This document shows, one piece after another, positions 1 through 5,976 of a stretch of 6,968 bases of DNA. The position numbers were made by a program, and so were the translations under genes. This DNA is from an uncultured Collinsella sp. GTDB lineage: Bacteria > Actinomycetota > Coriobacteriia > Coriobacteriales > Coriobacteriaceae. How positions within the stretch are numbered: the first letter of the stretch is position 1; the number at the start of each line of letters is the position of its first letter. The stretch is taken from the NCBI GenBank assembly GCA_900549275.1, contig URNU01000073.1, positions 1 through 6,968 of the forward strand. Direction: 5' to 3'. Below the pieces are notes generated by a model. That model made no database searches. It was not told where the DNA came from and saw only the letters and a list, made by a program, of their open reading frames with translations.

Positions 1-4
1 AGTG

Positions 5-33
5 AATATATACGAATTGGGTGGGCATATATT
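5..33. repeat. AT-rich inverted repeat upstream of hsp20
   Basis: Seven-base arms AATATAT (5-11) and ATATATT (27-33) are separated by 15 bases in an otherwise less AT-rich stretch. The right half contains TATATT (28-33), one mismatch from a sigma70-type -10 box, so this could be part of the hsp20 promoter or an operator overlapping it. No good -35 box lies at the right distance, and upstream sequence is missing because the window starts here. It is neither a CIRCE element (TTAGCACTC-N9-GAGTGCTAA) nor an HspR HAIR box (CTTGAGT-N7-ACTCAAG). AT-rich repeats of this length can arise by chance. Confidence 0.3.
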
Positions 34-52
34 GGAGCGTCAAAAGAAGTCC

Positions 53-91
53 CTGCCACCTAGAAGATGGCTCGGCAGTCCTTTAAAGGAG
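53..91 (+). promoter_or_regulatory. hsp20 leader: two adjacent hairpins, the second holding the Shine-Dalgarno site
   Basis: The first hairpin pairs CTGCC (53-57) with GGCAG (74-78), with a further possible CC/GG pair (59-60 with 69-70). Directly abutting it is the perfect 12-base palindrome TCCTTTAAAGGA (79-90). As RNA this can fold as UCCU-[UUAA]-AGGA, which pairs most of the AAAGGAG ribosome-binding site (85-91). The ATG at 100 follows 8 bases after that site. Weak hairpins that hide the Shine-Dalgarno sequence are the known design of RNA thermometers (ROSE, fourU) found upstream of small heat-shock genes in other bacteria. The pairing is visible in the sequence; the thermosensor function is inferred and no folding energy was calculated. 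Confidence 0.4.
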
Positions 92-99
92 TGGTAGTC

Positions 100-531
100 A
101 TGGCAAGCATGGTTCCTTATCGTTCGGTTTTTGGTGTCCGTCCCTCTGCTAGCTCGTTGTTTGATCTCTTTGATGATATGACCGACCTGGCAAATAACTC
201 TATCGCCTCTAAGGCGTTTCCCGTCGATGTTGAGGACAAGGGCGACGGTTACGAGGTCAAGGCTTATTTGACTGGCGTCGCCAAGGATGACATCGATGTT
301 GAGCTCAATGAGGGTCGTCTTTCCATTAGCGTGAATGTCGAGGAGAGCGAGGAGAACGAGGGCAAGAACTTCCTGCAGAAGGAGTTTAGCTCGTACAGCG
401 CGACGCGCGGTGTGTACCTGAAGGATGCTTCGAGCGAGGGTCTTTCTGCAAAGTACGCTGACGGCATCCTTACTGTTACGGTTCCTAAGATTGTCGAGAA
501 GAAGAACGTTACGAAGATTTCCATCGACTAA
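100..531 (+). CDS. Hsp20 / alpha-crystallin family small heat-shock protein
   Basis: This is an ATP-independent cytosolic holdase of 143 residues that would bind unfolding proteins and keep them refoldable by DnaK or ClpB. A short N-terminal arm (about 1-40, with FDLFDD at 21-26) precedes the alpha-crystallin domain (about 41-130). That domain carries the family signature A-x3-D-G-x-L at 117-124, followed by TVTVPK. The C-terminus has the I-x-I oligomerisation motif (I140-S-I142). Length is typical for bacterial Hsp20. I chose ATG 100 because AAAGGAG (85-91) sits 8 bases upstream. An in-frame ATG at 67 has no ribosome-binding site and would add 11 residues that overlap the leader structure. 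The gene is monocistronic, converges on the yycJ-like gene, and ends 34 bases before a strong hairpin. No CIRCE or HAIR operator is visible in the 99 bases available. Confidence 0.93.
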   Translation: MASMVPYRSVFGVRPSASSLFDLFDDMTDLANNSIASKAFPVDVEDKGDGYEVKAYLTGVAKDDIDVELNEGRLSISVNVEESEENEGKNFLQKEFSSYSATRGVYLKDASSEGLSAKYADGILTVTVPKIVEKKNVTKISID

Positions 532-565
532 CGCTATCGGCTATTAGCATCGGTGCCTGCGTTAA

Positions 566-596
566 GGGGGCTGGGAAGTGATTCCCGGCCCCCTTT
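566..596 (+). terminator. Intrinsic terminator of hsp20 in the convergent gap
   Basis: A 12-base-pair stem (566-577 with 582-593, one T-G wobble) is closed by a GTGA loop and followed by TTT and then GCTGTTTA. The flanking AA/TT can add two more pairs. The stem is very GC-rich, but the T-tract is short. The same hairpin lies just beyond the stop codon of the opposing yycJ-like gene (602), so it may also serve that transcript. On that strand the tail (TTAACGC) is poor in T, so termination would be weaker. Confidence 0.8.
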
Positions 597-601
597 GCTG
601 T

Positions 602-1411
602 TTACTGTATGGTCATGGGCCGATATTGCCCGGCGGGACGTATCGTGAGTTTATGCAGCCCCTCAACGCGGGTGGCGGTGCTGCCAAGCTCGTTGTCGAG
701 TGTTGCGTCGAGGGAGCTTGCGTAGCTTTTGACGGTCAGGCTTGGGCGATTGTTGTCTTGGCTAATGTGCATCGCGATAAGCTGCTCGGTGCGATCGGTT
801 ACCAGCACGCGTGCGGCATCGGCGGCCTGATCGTTGGAGAGATGTCCTTTTGCAGACAGGATGCGTTCCTGAAGAAAGCGAGGATAGTCTCCTTGGCGCA
901 GCATGGCTACATCGTGGTTGCTTTCGAGTGCGAGAATGCGACAGTCCTTGAGCGTATCGATGGCGCGCTTTGACAACTCGCCGGTGTCGGTGGCAAAGCC
1001 AATCGAATCATCCTGAGCGTCAAACCGGTAGCCGACGGGATTGATGACGTCGTGGGATGTCGAATACGTCTGAATGTGGACTCCGGCAATTGAGAGGGTG
1101 TCGCCTGGGTCAAATTCCTCAACAGACAGATGCGCGAGGCTTTCTTTTGATGTGAGTGTGCCTCTGCTGGAAAAGACCGGTCCATTCCAATGCTTGCACC
1201 ACACCTCAAGCCCCTTAATGTGGTCGCTGTGCTCATGGGTGACAACAAGGGCGGACACGTCGTCTGCCGAAAGGCCGAGCTCTGCCATGCGCTTGAGTGT
1301 CTCACGACGGGACAGTCCGTCATCGATCATAATGAGCCCCTGCGGGCCCTCGATGAGTGCGCAGTTGCCTTTAGAGCCACTGCCGAGGATATGAAGGTGT
1401 AGGCGAGACAT
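602..1411 (-). CDS. yycJ: Metallo-beta-lactamase-fold hydrolase, YycJ/WalJ family
   Basis: This is a 269-residue single-domain metallo-hydrolase, probably a cytosolic phosphodiesterase or nuclease-like enzyme. The family is named after Bacillus yycJ/walJ and streptococcal vicX; its exact substrate is not settled. The N-terminus has the family-typical GSGSKGNC (10-17). The metal site is THEHSDH with H59, H61, D63 and H64. Further ligands or family motifs are SHD (H120), ATDTG (D142), ESNHD (163-167), GHLSN (H190) and a C-terminal HISQDNN (H215). All expected metal ligands are present and the length matches the family. In Firmicutes this gene often follows the walRK/vicRK two-component genes; here no such neighbours are visible. 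It is transcribed divergently from tilS across a 48-base gap. The start ATG (complement of 1409-1411) has only a weak GGAA ribosome-binding site about 4 bases upstream. Family assignment is firm, biological role is not. Confidence 0.9.
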   Translation of the reverse strand: MSRLHLHILGSGSKGNCALIEGPQGLIMIDDGLSRRETLKRMAELGLSADDVSALVVTHEHSDHIKGLEVWCKHWNGPVFSSRGTLTSKESLAHLSVEEFDPGDTLSIAGVHIQTYSTSHDVINPVGYRFDAQDDSIGFATDTGELSKRAIDTLKDCRILALESNHDVAMLRQGDYPRFLQERILSAKGHLSNDQAADAARVLVTDRTEQLIAMHISQDNNRPSLTVKSYASSLDATLDNELGSTATRVEGLHKLTIRPAGQYRPMTIQ

Positions 1412-1425
1412 AAGATTCCAAAGGA

Positions 1426-1431
1426 TACAAT
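1426..1431 (+). promoter_or_regulatory. Candidate -10 box for tilS
   Basis: TACAAT differs from TATAAT at one position. It lies 28 bases before the tilS start, in the 48-base gap shared with the divergent yycJ-like gene. The best -35 candidate is GAGACA (1405-1410, 4 of 6 matches) at a short 15-base spacing, inside the start of the opposing gene. A leader of about 20 bases would result. This is a weak prediction. Confidence 0.35.
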
Positions 1432-1459
1432 GGGTGCGGACGAATAGAGGAGGAAGCGA

Positions 1460-2998
1460 ATGCCAACGGTATCACAGCATTACGGACACCATGCCGCGCC
1501 TGGGACGGTTGATGAGACCCGGATGAGGCAGCAGGCTGCTCCTGTGGTGCTCATGGTATCAGGCGGTGCGGACTCGACGGCACTGCTTCTTATGGCGTGC
1601 ACATCAAAGCTGGATATCCAAGATGGACGCGGCGTTGCCCCCATTGCTCGCGAGCGCCTACATGTTCTTCATGTAAACCATCATCTTCGAGGCGAGGCGT
1701 CCGACGGAGACGAGGCCTTTGTGCGCGAGCTCTGCGCACAATATGGTTTGCCGCTGTGCGTTGAGCACGCTTATTTTGATGGGGAGTCGGGCAATATCGA
1801 GGCGGCTGCGCGCGAGGTGCGTTATGCAGCGGCGCGAAGGTATGTTCGCGAACTATGTGCCAAGACGGGGGCGCCGAGAACGGCGGCGCGCATCTGTACT
1901 GCCCATACCTCTTCGGACCGCGCGGAAACATTTTTGATGAACGCCATTAAGGGGTCGGGTCCAGCTGGGCTTTCGAGCATTCCCCGTCGAAGGAATATCG
2001 TGGTGCGTCCCTTGCTCGACCTAACTCATGGCGAGCTAGTGGGCTATCTACAGGTACATGGACAGCCGTGGCGCGAAGACGAGAGCAATGAGGATGTCTC
2101 GTATCTGCGAAACTACGTGCGCCATCGGGTGATGCCGGTGGTGGCGCAGCGTAATGCGAGCGTGTGCAAGACGATTGGCGCCGCCTGTGAGATCCTTGGT
2201 GACGAAGATGCGTTTCTATCCCGGCTGTCGGCACAGGCGTTTCGAAGCTGTTTGCGCAAAGAGGCGGCGGGCGCGCTGGTGCTCGATGCCAGACGCCTTG
2301 CTGCGGCCGAGGTGGTAATCGCGCGGCGCATCGTGCGACTGGCGATTAAGCGCATCGATCCGGGCGCTCGTCCAGAGATGCGACATGTGGAGCGAGTTCT
2401 TTCCTGCGTTGCTGAGGGCGCCGGCTCGGTCACGCTTCCGGCGGGGATTGACGCACGCGTAGAGTTTGGCACGCTGGCGTTTAAGGCGCCGGCGGCTCGT
2501 GAGGGCCTGGTCGCGGATTGGGTTACCATACCCGGGCGTTTGTCGCTGGGCGGGGGACGTATACTGATCGCGGAACCGATGGCCGTTGAGCCGGGATGCG
2601 ATATCGTGCGCCGCGCCCGTGAGCTTGCGGCTGCCGGGGAAGTGACGGCTTTGGTAGACGCGGCTGCCCTGGGTTTTGCCGACAGCGATAGTGGGCGGAT
2701 CCTGGCGGGCTCGCGTGGCGAGATCCCTGCCGAGGCGCGATTGGCGCGCCTGTGGGTGGACGGCCCCGCACCGGGAGACGTGATGTGCCCGTTAGGGATG
2801 AGTGGCCGAAGCAAGAAGGTATCCGACTTGCTAGGCGAGGCTCGCATTCCCGTTTCCGAGCGCGCCGGCGTGCCTATGGTGAGGACGGCGCCGGGAGGTG
2901 CCGTGGTGTGGGTCGTCGGAGTTCGCGCGGACGACCGCTTTAAGTGCACGGCGGCGACGCGTGTGGCCTACCTGCTTCGCGTAGTTGATGCGGATTAG
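1460..2998 (+). CDS. tilS: tRNA(Ile)-lysidine synthetase TilS
   Basis: TilS uses ATP and lysine to convert C34 of tRNA-Ile(CAU) to lysidine, changing both charging (Met to Ile) and decoding (AUG to AUA). It is normally essential. The 512-residue protein has the N-type ATP pyrophosphatase P-loop SGGADS (34-39), then LHVNHHLRG. The catalytic-region block begins TAHTSSDRAET (147-157) and continues to GSGPAGL; YLRNYVRH (215-222) closes the catalytic domain. A middle TilS domain follows. The C-terminal TilS domain (about 431-510) shows PGDVMCPLGM, KKVSDLL, RAGVPMV and a final VGVRADDRFK. The usual HHxDDxxET motif reads HTSSDRAET here, keeping the first His, one Asp and the Glu-Thr. The N-terminus is about 20 residues longer than usual, but GGAGG (1449-1453) six bases before ATG 1460 supports this start over the Met at codon 22. 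It is the first gene of tilS-hpt-ftsH. Confidence 0.95.
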   Translation: MPTVSQHYGHHAAPGTVDETRMRQQAAPVVLMVSGGADSTALLLMACTSKLDIQDGRGVAPIARERLHVLHVNHHLRGEASDGDEAFVRELCAQYGLPLCVEHAYFDGESGNIEAAAREVRYAAARRYVRELCAKTGAPRTAARICTAHTSSDRAETFLMNAIKGSGPAGLSSIPRRRNIVVRPLLDLTHGELVGYLQVHGQPWREDESNEDVSYLRNYVRHRVMPVVAQRNASVCKTIGAACEILGDEDAFLSRLSAQAFRSCLRKEAAGALVLDARRLAAAEVVIARRIVRLAIKRIDPGARPEMRHVERVLSCVAEGAGSVTLPAGIDARVEFGTLAFKAPAAREGLVADWVTIPGRLSLGGGRILIAEPMAVEPGCDIVRRARELAAAGEVTALVDAAALGFADSDSGRILAGSRGEIPAEARLARLWVDGPAPGDVMCPLGMSGRSKKVSDLLGEARIPVSERAGVPMVRTAPGGAVVWVVGVRADDRFKCTAATRVAYLLRVVDAD

Positions 2999-3004
2999 CC
3001 CCTC

Positions 3005-3053
3005 GCACCAGCTATTCTGTGCGGCGTTGACGGTATTCCCGCGCTGATGGTGC
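3005..3053 (+). other. Nested inverted repeats downstream of tilS
   Basis: GCACC-AGC (3005-3012) can pair with GCT (3043-3045) and GGTGC (3049-3053) around a small GAT bulge. Inside these, GCGG (3021-3024) can pair with CCGC (3039-3042). The structure starts 7 bases after the tilS stop codon. It lacks a downstream T-run, so it is not a classical intrinsic terminator. It could be a Rho-dependent or imperfect terminator, an mRNA 3' end stabiliser, or chance pairing in GC-rich DNA. Confidence 0.25.
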
Positions 3054-3059
3054 GCGGGC

Positions 3060-3089
3060 TGGAAAATATACCCCGTGCGCTGCTAGAAT
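3060..3089 (+). promoter_or_regulatory. Extended -10 promoter for hpt-ftsH
   Basis: TGC-TAGAAT (3081-3089) fits the extended -10 pattern TGn-TATAAT with one mismatch. A partial -35, TGGAAA (3060-3065, 4 of 6 matches to TTGACA), sits 18 bases upstream. Transcription would start near 3096, giving a leader of about 50 bases before the hpt ATG. The tilS-hpt gap is 148 bases, so a separate promoter for hpt-ftsH is plausible; read-through from tilS is not excluded. Confidence 0.55.
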
Positions 3090-3146
3090 GTGTAGTTCGC
3101 GTCCATACGGCGGTGTGTGGGCGATTAAGCACAAGAAAGGGTTGTC

Positions 3147-3695
3147 ATGGCTTCTCAACATCCGGATATCGAGAAGGTTCTGTTTACGCAGGAGGATATC
3201 GACGGTATCGTTTCTCGCCTGGGCGAGGAGATTACGCGCGACTACGCGGGCAAGGATTTGGTGCTGATCGCGGTTCTGCGCGGCGCTGTTGTCTTTATGG
3301 GCGACCTGATGCGCAAGATCGAGCTGCCGACCAACATCGATTTCATGGCTGTTTCGAGCTATGGCGACGGTGTGAAGTCTTCGGGCATCGTGCGTATCAT
3401 TAAGGACCTGGATATCGACATCCGTGGTCGCGACGTGCTGATCGTCGAGGACATTCTGGACTCGGGCCTGACCCTCAAGTACCTGATGAAAAACCTCGAG
3501 AGCCGCAAGCCCGCTTCGCTGGAGGTCGCTGCCTTCCTGTGGAAGGACGTTGAGAACCGTACCTCGGCCATCACGCCCAAGTATGTTGGAACCCATTGCC
3601 CCGATGCCTTTGTGGTGGGCTACGGCCTCGATTATGCCGAGCGCTATCGCAACCTTCCGTATCTGGGCATTTTGAAACCGGAGGTTTATTCGTAA
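3147..3695 (+). CDS. hpt: Hypoxanthine phosphoribosyltransferase
   Basis: This purine salvage enzyme joins hypoxanthine (and usually guanine) to PRPP, giving IMP or GMP plus pyrophosphate in the cytosol. The 182-residue protein matches the family's usual length. It has the LRG pyrophosphate loop (44-46), the mobile loop SSYGDGVKSSG (70-80) and the PRPP-binding signature VEDILDSGLT (100-109), with the acidic pair E101-D102 and the likely catalytic base D105. The base-binding end is FVVGYGLDYAERYRNLPY (155-172). No key residue is missing. The ATG at 3147 is preceded by GAAAGGG five bases upstream. It lies 148 bases after tilS, behind its own candidate promoter, and one base before ftsH. The hpt-ftsH neighbourhood is conserved in Bacillus and Mycobacterium. 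Whether guanine, xanthine or only hypoxanthine is used cannot be read from the sequence. Confidence 0.95.
   Translation: MASQHPDIEKVLFTQEDIDGIVSRLGEEITRDYAGKDLVLIAVLRGAVVFMGDLMRKIELPTNIDFMAVSSYGDGVKSSGIVRIIKDLDIDIRGRDVLIVEDILDSGLTLKYLMKNLESRKPASLEVAAFLWKDVENRTSAITPKYVGTHCPDAFVVGYGLDYAERYRNLPYLGILKPEVYS
3680..3684 (+). promoter_or_regulatory. Distant Shine-Dalgarno site for ftsH inside hpt
   Basis: GGAGG lies within the last codons of hpt and ends 12 bases before the ftsH ATG at 3697, longer than the usual 5 to 9. The hpt stop codon TAA (3693-3695) and the ftsH ATG are separated by a single G. Translation of ftsH is therefore likely coupled to termination on hpt, with the GGAGG holding the ribosome nearby. 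No better in-frame start codon was found closer to the optimum distance. Confidence 0.6.
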
Positions 3696-3696
3696 G

Positions 3697-5817
3697 ATGC
3701 CCGACGACCGTAACGATAACAATTCCCAGACTCCCCGGGAGCCTAAGATCCCGGGGATGCCCGGAGGCAAGAAGCCCACGCGTACGGGCTGGCTGTATTT
3801 TCTTTTGGCTTGCGCGCTTCTGGGCTATGCCTTCTTTAATATGGGCTCCGGCTTTGCCAGCTCCAGCAATACCGTTAAGCTCGCGACGAGCGAGATGGTC
3901 AGCGCCATCAAACAGGATCGCGTCGAAGATTTGACCTATACGGTTCAAGACGGAAGCGTGGCGGGTCATTACTGGAAGACGAAAAAGGACAAGGGCGACA
4001 CGAGCGAGCTCAAGAGCTTCTCCTCGACCTATGTCGGCTCCGATTCGCTTGCCGAGCTTATGGCAGAGCACCCCGACACCAAGTATATCGTCAACACCAA
4101 CGACCCCGATTTTTGGGGCGACTTGGCAATGAGCGTGCTGCCGACGATTGCCCTGATCGCCATCATGTTCTACTTTATGCGCCAGATGATGGGCGCCAAT
4201 AATAGGAACATGCAGTTTGGCAAGACTAATGCCAAGACCAACGAGGCCACGCGCCCCAAGGTCAAGTTCGAGGATGTTGCCGGCGTGGACGAGGCCGTCG
4301 AGGAGCTCGAGGAGATTCGCGACTTCCTGAGCGATCCGGACCGCTATCGCAAGCTGGGCGCCAAGATTCCGCGCGGCGTTTTGCTGGTTGGCCCTCCGGG
4401 TACCGGTAAGACGCTGTTGGCCAAGGCCGTTGCCGGCGAGGCGGGCGTGCCGTTCTTTAGCATCTCGGGTTCTGACTTTGTCGAGATGTTCGTGGGCGTC
4501 GGCGCCAGCCGCGTGCGCGACCTCTTTAAGGAGGCCAAGTCTCAGGCTCCGTCGATTATCTTTATTGACGAGATCGATGCCGTGGGACGTCAGCGCGGAG
4601 CCGGTCTGGGCGGCGGCCACGACGAGCGCGAGCAGACGCTCAACCAGCTGCTGGTCGAGATGGACGGTTTTGAAGAAAGCGAGTCGGTCATCCTGATCGC
4701 CGCAACCAACCGCCCCGATATTCTGGATCCGGCATTGCTGCGCCCCGGTCGTTTTGACCGCCAGATCACGGTCGACCGTCCGGACGTAAAGGGCCGCGAG
4801 CAGATCTTGCGCGTGCATGCCGAGAATAAGCCGATGGACGAGGACGTTAAGTTTGAGAAACTCGCCCAGATGACCGTTGGCTTTACCGGTGCCGATCTGG
4901 CAAACCTGCTCAACGCGTCTGCGCTGCTGGCCGCTCGCCGTCATCGTTCTGTCATCTCGATGGACGAGGTCGAGGAGTCGATGGAGCGCGTGATTGCCGG
5001 ACCGCAACGCAAGGGTCGTGTGATGACCGAAGCCGAGCGCACCACGATTGCCTACCATGAGAGCGGCCATGCCCTGGTGGGTCACATCTTAGAGCACTCC
5101 GATCCGGTCCACAAGATTTCGATTGTCAGCCGCGGCCAGGCTCTGGGCTACACGTTGCAGCTTCCGCAGGAGGATCACTTCCTCAAGACCAAGAACGAGA
5201 TGCTCGACGAGCTTGCCGTGTTCTTGGGCGGCCGCGTTGCCGAGGAGCTCATGTGCGATGACATCACGTCGGGCGCGAGCAACGACCTGGAGCGCGCGAC
5301 CAAGATGGCGCGCGAGATGGTTACGCGTCTGGGCATGAGCGAGGAGCTGGGCACGCAAGTGTTTGGCGAGGCACAGCATCAGGTGTTCCTTGGTCGTGAT
5401 TACGCCGATCACCAGGATTACTCCGAGGAGACGGCGCGCCGCATCGACATCGAGGTCCAGCGCATTATGCGTGAGGCCCATCGTCGCGCGGTCGAGATTC
5501 TGGATGCCCGCCGCGATCAGCTCGATCTGATGGCCAAGGTGCTGCTTGAGCGCGAGACCGTCGAAGGCGACGCCGTGAATGCCCTGCTCGACAACGAGTG
5601 GGATGCCTACCTTGAGCGCGAGGGCGATATCCTGGCGGCCAAGGAGGAGCGCAATGCCAAGGCGGCCGGCATGCCGACCAAGAAGCGCGCGCCTCGCATG
5701 AGCGAGGAAGAGCTGGCGGCTGATGCCGCGGCATTTGCGCAGGCGGCCATGCAGGAGGATGCCGAAGTGGCATCCGATGGCACTGGCGATGACCATGCCG
5801 TCAATGCCGACAAATAG
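3697..5817 (+). CDS. ftsH: ATP-dependent zinc metalloprotease FtsH
   Basis: FtsH is a hexameric membrane AAA+ protease that extracts and degrades misassembled membrane proteins and selected cytosolic regulators. The 706 residues run in the standard order. A short Pro/Gly/Lys-rich cytoplasmic N-terminus is followed by transmembrane segment 1 (about 31-49), an extracytoplasmic domain (about 50-142) and transmembrane segment 2 (about 143-162). The AAA+ module has Walker A GPPGTGKT (232-239), pore loop FVEMFVGVGA, Walker B IIFIDE (D291-E292) and a second region of homology with arginine fingers R349 and R352. The protease domain has the zinc motif HESGH (454-458) and the third ligand D530 in GASNDLERAT. 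The last roughly 65 residues form an Ala/Glu-rich, probably disordered cytoplasmic tail. All catalytic residues are present. ATG 3697 was chosen because it directly follows the hpt stop and gives the complete N-terminal region. It is the last gene of its operon, followed by a strong terminator. Confidence 0.97.
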   Translation: MPDDRNDNNSQTPREPKIPGMPGGKKPTRTGWLYFLLACALLGYAFFNMGSGFASSSNTVKLATSEMVSAIKQDRVEDLTYTVQDGSVAGHYWKTKKDKGDTSELKSFSSTYVGSDSLAELMAEHPDTKYIVNTNDPDFWGDLAMSVLPTIALIAIMFYFMRQMMGANNRNMQFGKTNAKTNEATRPKVKFEDVAGVDEAVEELEEIRDFLSDPDRYRKLGAKIPRGVLLVGPPGTGKTLLAKAVAGEAGVPFFSISGSDFVEMFVGVGASRVRDLFKEAKSQAPSIIFIDEIDAVGRQRGAGLGGGHDEREQTLNQLLVEMDGFEESESVILIAATNRPDILDPALLRPGRFDRQITVDRPDVKGREQILRVHAENKPMDEDVKFEKLAQMTVGFTGADLANLLNASALLAARRHRSVISMDEVEESMERVIAGPQRKGRVMTEAERTTIAYHESGHALVGHILEHSDPVHKISIVSRGQALGYTLQLPQEDHFLKTKNEMLDELAVFLGGRVAEELMCDDITSGASNDLERATKMAREMVTRLGMSEELGTQVFGEAQHQVFLGRDYADHQDYSEETARRIDIEVQRIMREAHRRAVEILDARRDQLDLMAKVLLERETVEGDAVNALLDNEWDAYLEREGDILAAKEERNAKAAGMPTKKRAPRMSEEELAADAAAFAQAAMQEDAEVASDGTGDDHAVNADK

Positions 5818-5827
5818 TCCTTGTAGC

Positions 5828-5867
5828 AAAAAGCCTCCGCGGGAAACCTGCGGAGGCTATTTCTTTT
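5828..5867 (+). terminator. Intrinsic terminator after ftsH, likely bidirectional
   Basis: An 11-base-pair stem (5833-5843 with 5847-5857, one G-T wobble) with an AAA loop is followed by TATTTCTTTT. On the other strand the same hairpin is followed by five Ts (complement of 5828-5832). Either strand therefore carries a classical Rho-independent terminator. It begins 11 bases after the ftsH stop codon and closes the tilS-hpt-ftsH block. Confidence 0.92.
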
Positions 5868-5885
5868 GAGCGATACGGGGCCGTC

Positions 5886-5947
5886 TGTTGATTGGGGACA
5901 GACTTAAATGAGTGTTTTCACACATTTAAGTCTGTCCCCAATCAACA
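5886..5947. repeat. 62-base near-perfect palindrome, REP/MITE-like
   Basis: Two perfectly complementary 25-base arms (5886-5910 and 5923-5947) contain the core GGGGACAGACTTAAATG and its complement. Inside them lie one A-A mismatch (5911/5922), three more pairs (5912-5914 with 5919-5921) and a TTTT loop (5915-5918). No target-site duplication is visible at the edges. There is no T-run after the stem, and a true terminator already lies just upstream, so termination is not its obvious job. The perfection over 25 base pairs and the position between genes suggest a dispersed palindromic repeat, such as those mobilised by REP-associated (Y1, TnpA-type) transposases. That link is inferred; copies elsewhere in the genome could not be checked. 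Confidence 0.8.
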
Positions 5948-5976
5948 TTGCTGCGGCACTTTGCTCGGCTAAAGCG

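Noticed and set aside
67..99. Upstream ATG of hsp20 that would add 11 residues
   Set aside because: No ribosome-binding site precedes 67, and the added codons run through the leader hairpins and the AAAGGAG site that properly serves ATG 100.
1..99. CIRCE or HAIR heat-shock operator upstream of hsp20
   Set aside because: Neither consensus is present in the visible 99 bases; the AT-rich inverted repeat there has different arms and spacing.
578..973. 131-codon plus-strand open frame opposite the yycJ-like gene
   Set aside because: It starts inside the terminator hairpin loop, has no ribosome-binding site and lies antisense to a clear metallo-hydrolase.
2113..2949. 278-codon minus-strand open frame opposite tilS
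   Set aside because: It gives a low-complexity Arg/Ser/Ala/Pro-rich product typical of antisense reading of GC-rich genes. The plus strand encodes TilS with all of its domains.
3012..3779. 255-codon minus-strand open frame opposite hpt and its promoter
   Set aside because: It is an antisense shadow of hpt, without a recognisable domain, and crosses the promoter and both gene boundaries.
3571..5829. Long open frames on the minus strand (about 504 and 246 codons) opposite ftsH and the end of hpt
   Set aside because: They are in codon register with ftsH and exist because ftsH avoids TTA, CTA and TCA codons, which would read as stops on the other strand. The break between the two frames is a single TTA leucine codon at 5089-5091. 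The translated products show no recognisable motif, while the plus strand encodes a complete FtsH.
5886..5947. The long palindrome as a second ftsH terminator or as a CRISPR repeat
   Set aside because: No T-run follows the stem on either strand and a complete terminator already lies upstream. There is only one copy, with no spacer array.
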